From Apricaphanius iberus (lineage: Eukaryota > Chordata > Actinopteri > Cyprinodontiformes > Aphaniidae), in the NCBI GenBank assembly GCA_028564705.1, contig JAPXFQ010000997.1:310001-374000 (forward strand): DNA of 64,000 nt, written 5' to 3'. Positions 60,701 through 64,000 of this stretch are shown here, piece after piece. Position 1 is the first letter of the stretch, and each line of letters opens with the position of its first letter. The notes beneath the pieces were generated by a model. It was not told the origin of the DNA and ran no database searches. It was given only the letters and a program-made list of their open reading frames with translations. A program made the position numbers and the translations under genes.

Positions 60701-63049
60701 TGTGACTGATCAGCTTGAAAATTGGTGAATTTGCACATGATGAATGGGGGATCTTAAGTTAGGAAAATACTGAATTTTAGTGCATGCGGAAGGAGGGTCT
60801 GAACTTAAACTATTGCTATTTTTCTATTTTTTAAACAGTTGAACCTAATATCTTGTTAATCAGATTCAACACAATTAATGGTAGGTTAACCAGTCTTGAG
60901 TTGTTAATTTAAGGGTTTGCACACACCTGACCAGGTTTTTACAGCTTTTTATTCATGTTTTTTAAGTTTAATACATTTTGTTTTTTTTCTAGGATTGTAC
61001 ATGATACATGCCAAAGTATTTATTGATAAATGTTTAAAATCATTTATCAAAACGTAACTTTTCATTTACAAAAACCTTGCTTTTTAAAGGGGCTTTGTAC
61101 ACTTTGGAGAACTACATTATATCTGAAGGACTCGGAATATTGAAAAAGGAATATTAGACCAAATTTATATTTTAGTAAATTCCTTTCAGTGGAAAAAAAA
61201 ACAAAAAAATATGATGTTCTTAAAAAGTTTCACAGAAACCAAAATAAGAAAACAATTTATAAATATTCAATGAAAAGGAGGGGAGTAAAACAAACAAAAT
61301 TGCCTCAAAATCTTTTGAGAATGGGAAGGTAATATTTGAACAAACACGTGAAGGCTTGGTGTTAATTGCTCCTTGGTAAATAAATTACAAAATAAAACTC
61401 ATATGCAACACATATCCACAGATGACTAATAAGGTTGGGCCCTCAAAAGCTGAGAGTGAAAATAATTATCTATTGTTAACTAGACTTTTTAATTAAACCA
61501 AGTAAACCGCGTTGAGAGCAAAGGGTGATGCATGACAGAAAAACACCTGCATGTTGTTAAAAGGGTGTTGAACTTGGTTTGTCACTTGAACAATTGATTC
61601 TCAGAGGAAAGACAGCTTTTATTTTATTATGATCATCAGGTTGTTGAGGTCTTTCTAAAGCTTTTAATAACATAATATTGAATTCCGGAATATAATTCAG
61701 GTTTTATATTTTTACCAATTGGAAGATAGGAAGAACAATATGCTGTTTTTTATCAAAGTAATGCTTTCACACTTTTACCCTTTCTTTAAAGGAATGATCC
61801 AATTTGTAGATTTAAATCAACAACATGATGTAAATATTTAAATGGAAACTTACGATTTGGTTGTTATGCCACCCTAATTTGGTCTCAAAGTCTTTGAACC
61901 ACCATAAAATATATATATTTTTTAAGTGTAGTTATTTAATTTGGAAGACTGCTCATTTATTGATTAATTCATAAATTTAATTTTAAAGAAAATACAAAAA
62001 TGTTATCTGTTTGAGTCCTTTTTTTCATGTCATGTCCTATGTCTACCTACACCATGACACTGACTAACGCTGGTTGAGCTTGCTAAAATATTGGCAGCAC
62101 TCTCTTAACTTATGGAAGGCTTATATATGCACGTCCATCTTCACAAAGAGCTGAGATTGAGGGATGGATATAATACTATATCAGTTTCATCAGGCCATAC
62201 CTCCAGGACATAGAACCAGTAGAACGAAGCTGCCTCTGATCTGGTCTGAATGGTAGCGTTCATGGGTGAGATGATAAAGACATGGTTTCCAGTTGATGTC
62301 AGTCCTCGAGAAACACAGTTCACAGTGATTTGGGGATTTCTATAGAGTCTATTCTGTTTTTGTGAATACAATAATCTTAAGTTGAAAAGTTAAGTTGAAA
62401 CTACCCTCTTGAAAGAGCTGGTTCCAATGTCAGACTGCTTTGACAATCAGTATGCCCCACATTCCACCCATTTGTGGTTATCACCTTACCTGAGGAATAC
62501 CCACAATATCACCCTAGTCAAACTTTGCACTGGTACTGCTGTGTAAAGTGTCTATGAGCTATGTAGAAGAAGCTGCTGGATACTGAAGACTAAAGCTGTA
62601 TCCTTTATCCTGTGTTAAAGACAAAAACTTTTCTCAACAGCCTTCTTAGCTCAGTTGAAATACTAAAAGATGTTGTGGTGCTTTTTGGTGGCTAAATTAT
62701 ACCTGTTTAACTTCACTACCTGATCTTTGTTTTGATGCATGTACTTTACTGTATTGTATATGATACTTGAAAAAACAGTTTTAAATACAAATTTTATTTG
62801 AGAAAAGAAATGCTATTAATCCAAAATTGTACCACGGCGTCAACAAATATTAATTCTTTATTTACTGCTACATTAAAGACACATAATGAAAAGGAGTAAT
62901 GCAGAATTAATGCATCTAATTAAGAGCATAGAACTTTAACAAATGGAATGTGCCTTGTACATAATCCCAGGATTATTATTTTTCTACTTTAGCTTATCGT
63001 CAAATATTCATATTTTTTATAATGTGGTAGTAGTAGTTACATCTCCCAC
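57783..63049. other. Background, no gene seen
   Basis: Mostly AT-rich unique-looking DNA. 59290-59800 is richer in GC and CpG and may be a worn DNA transposon, though no ends were found. 60310-60410 is another CpG-bearing patch. 58750-58900 looks non-repetitive. No coding frame or RNA gene can be supported. Confidence 0.4.
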
Positions 63050-63315
63050 TCTTAACGTGAAACATGTTTAAAGATTGGAATGATCTGTCTTTTACTGTTA
63101 GGATGACAGGAACTCTGGATGAGTTTACATCACTTTTGAAGATGGATTCTTTTAGCTTGGCTTTTAAGATGAGGAGAAAGTTTTAGACCGATCTTACTCT
63201 TATCATTTTTATCTTTGTTGGTTTGCGATCTGTTGACTGATTATGTTTTAAGTTCGTACAGCACTTTGGTCAACTTTGGTGTTTAAAGTGCTTAAAAATA
63301 AAAAAGATTGATAGA
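63050..63315 (+). mobile_element. L2-type LINE 3' end (+)
   Basis: A short coding remnant reads WNDLSFTVRMTGTLDEFTSL then LLKMDSFSLAF. This is the last part of LINE ORF2, in which intact relatives end LFSLAF. It is followed by a 3' tail, tacagcactttggtcaactt and tttaaagtgcttaaaaataa, ending in attgatag. Everything 5' is missing. Confidence 0.7.
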
Positions 63316-63514
63316 TGGAACTGTTTTTATTTGCAAAAACATATAAAAGACCCTTTATTGTCATTGGAACCACCTTAGAGTTAGACTCACACTGGCTTAT
63401 ATGTGGACTGGTCCAACTGAAATGTAATATTCCACCCCAATTACAGATTATTTGTAATATAAAACAGATTTTTTTTTTAAAGAAATTGAGAAAACCTCAG
63501 AGGTTCCTGCTTCA

Positions 63515-63960
63515 CATCAAAGTAGATTTGTGTTACGAAAAAGTTTATCTGCTTCACTCGTGCACCAGATTAGCGCGAATAAGGCGTTTAATGCTTGTCA
63601 GAAAATATGCTCATCATTTCATTTGTACATTTTGTGCATTCGCGCATGACCAACGTTTTTGCATCTGCCACTGAATTTGAAAAGTCTTAACTTTGGCCTC
63701 AATTTGCACTGCGTCAACCAATCAGGAGCCTGGTGACATGGTGTCAGTGATGCTGTGACTGACATGGAGTCACAGCATCAGCATAACATGGAGTAAATGA
63801 TGAACACTGGTTAATCACCCCGAGCTATTCGACACCCGCTGTTTCAATATAGAGACAAGAATGAAAATGAATATATAGAGGTTCTCTTAAAAGAGCCGTT
63901 GTGGCTGCCAAGGCACCGTTTCCTCCGCTGAGAAGTGGGCCATGAAAATATCTGTTTCAT
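63515..63960 (+). mobile_element. Dispersed CpG-rich element, copy 2 (uninterrupted)
   Basis: This is colinear with 5485-5607 plus 7006-7310, as described for copy 1. Matching landmarks are gtgttacgaaaaagttt, attttgtgcattcgcgcatg, ccaatcaggagcctgg, the hairpin, and ccgctgagaagtgggccat. It may run past 64000. Confidence 0.6.
63748..63780. repeat. Hairpin of dispersed element, copy 2
   Basis: Arms tgatgctgtgact (63748-63760) and agtcacagcatca (63768-63780), with loop gacatgg, form a perfect 13-bp stem. Copy 1 has the same stem with a 12-base loop. Confidence 0.8.
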
Positions 63961-64000
63961 CTAAAAACAAAAACAAAAAAAGGAATCACAGATCATGATG

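Overview
This window looks like teleost fish (probably percomorph) nuclear DNA. It is AT-rich with no bacterial gene organisation. It is full of decayed repeats of kinds common in fish: L2/CR1-type LINEs with 3' tails ending in a tatataaataaa-attgaa motif, an RTE/Rex3-type LINE, Tc1 transposons, PIF/Harbinger, hAT-like and TTAA-flanked Kolobok-like elements, a tRNA-derived SINE, and dinucleotide and trinucleotide microsatellites. Assignments to named families rest on remembered motifs and were not searched against a database.

No intact protein-coding host gene is visible. The only good host-gene signal is a CpG-rich block at about 29745-30990. It contains a likely non-coding first exon on the + strand that ends in a consensus CAG/GTAAGA donor at 30472/30473. 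If that is right, the sequence to the right is the start of a long first intron, and the left half is upstream intergenic DNA.

Layout, left half. 1.27-2.25 kb: L2-type LINE (+). 2.98-3.55 kb: TTAA-flanked MITE. 4.88-5.47 kb: a tandem duplication of about 340 bp period. 5.47-7.31 kb: a dispersed element split by a 1.4 kb TIR element; its second copy is at 63.5-63.96 kb, and both copies share a hairpin. 7.9-10.03 kb: the longest LINE (-), with recognisable endonuclease and RT domains. 11.45 kb: SINE/LINE tail. 12.66-13.12 and 16.98-17.50 kb: Tc1 relics. 18.7-20.1 kb: fragments. 22.53-24.46 kb: a PIF/Harbinger-like element with two nested layers, the inner one carrying a hammerhead-ribozyme-like core. 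28.4-29.6 kb: a repeat containing a hAT-like insertion with a perfect 8-bp target duplication.

Layout, right half. 33.8-35.7 kb: hAT-like piece and a long Tc1 (-). 38.02-39.28 kb: a foldback element whose inverted arms are built from 62-bp units, three in one arm and four in the other. 43.08-47.40 kb: a LINE (-) disrupted by a Kolobok-like element with a THAP-domain exon and by a second LINE, which itself carries a hAT-like element. 51.27-53.69 kb: an RTE/Rex3-type LINE (-) with its RT core replaced. 54.04-55.5 kb: another L2-type LINE end with an internal minisatellite. 56.79-57.78 kb: a palindromic element whose left arm holds a tRNA-SINE flanked by an 8-bp duplication. 63.05-63.3 kb: LINE 3' end (+).

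The elements do not form a pathway. The informative content is the order of insertion that the nests record, plus three unusual structures: the 62-bp-unit foldback element, the THAP-carrying TTAA element and the hammerhead-like core. Intervals listed as background hold nothing I could identify.
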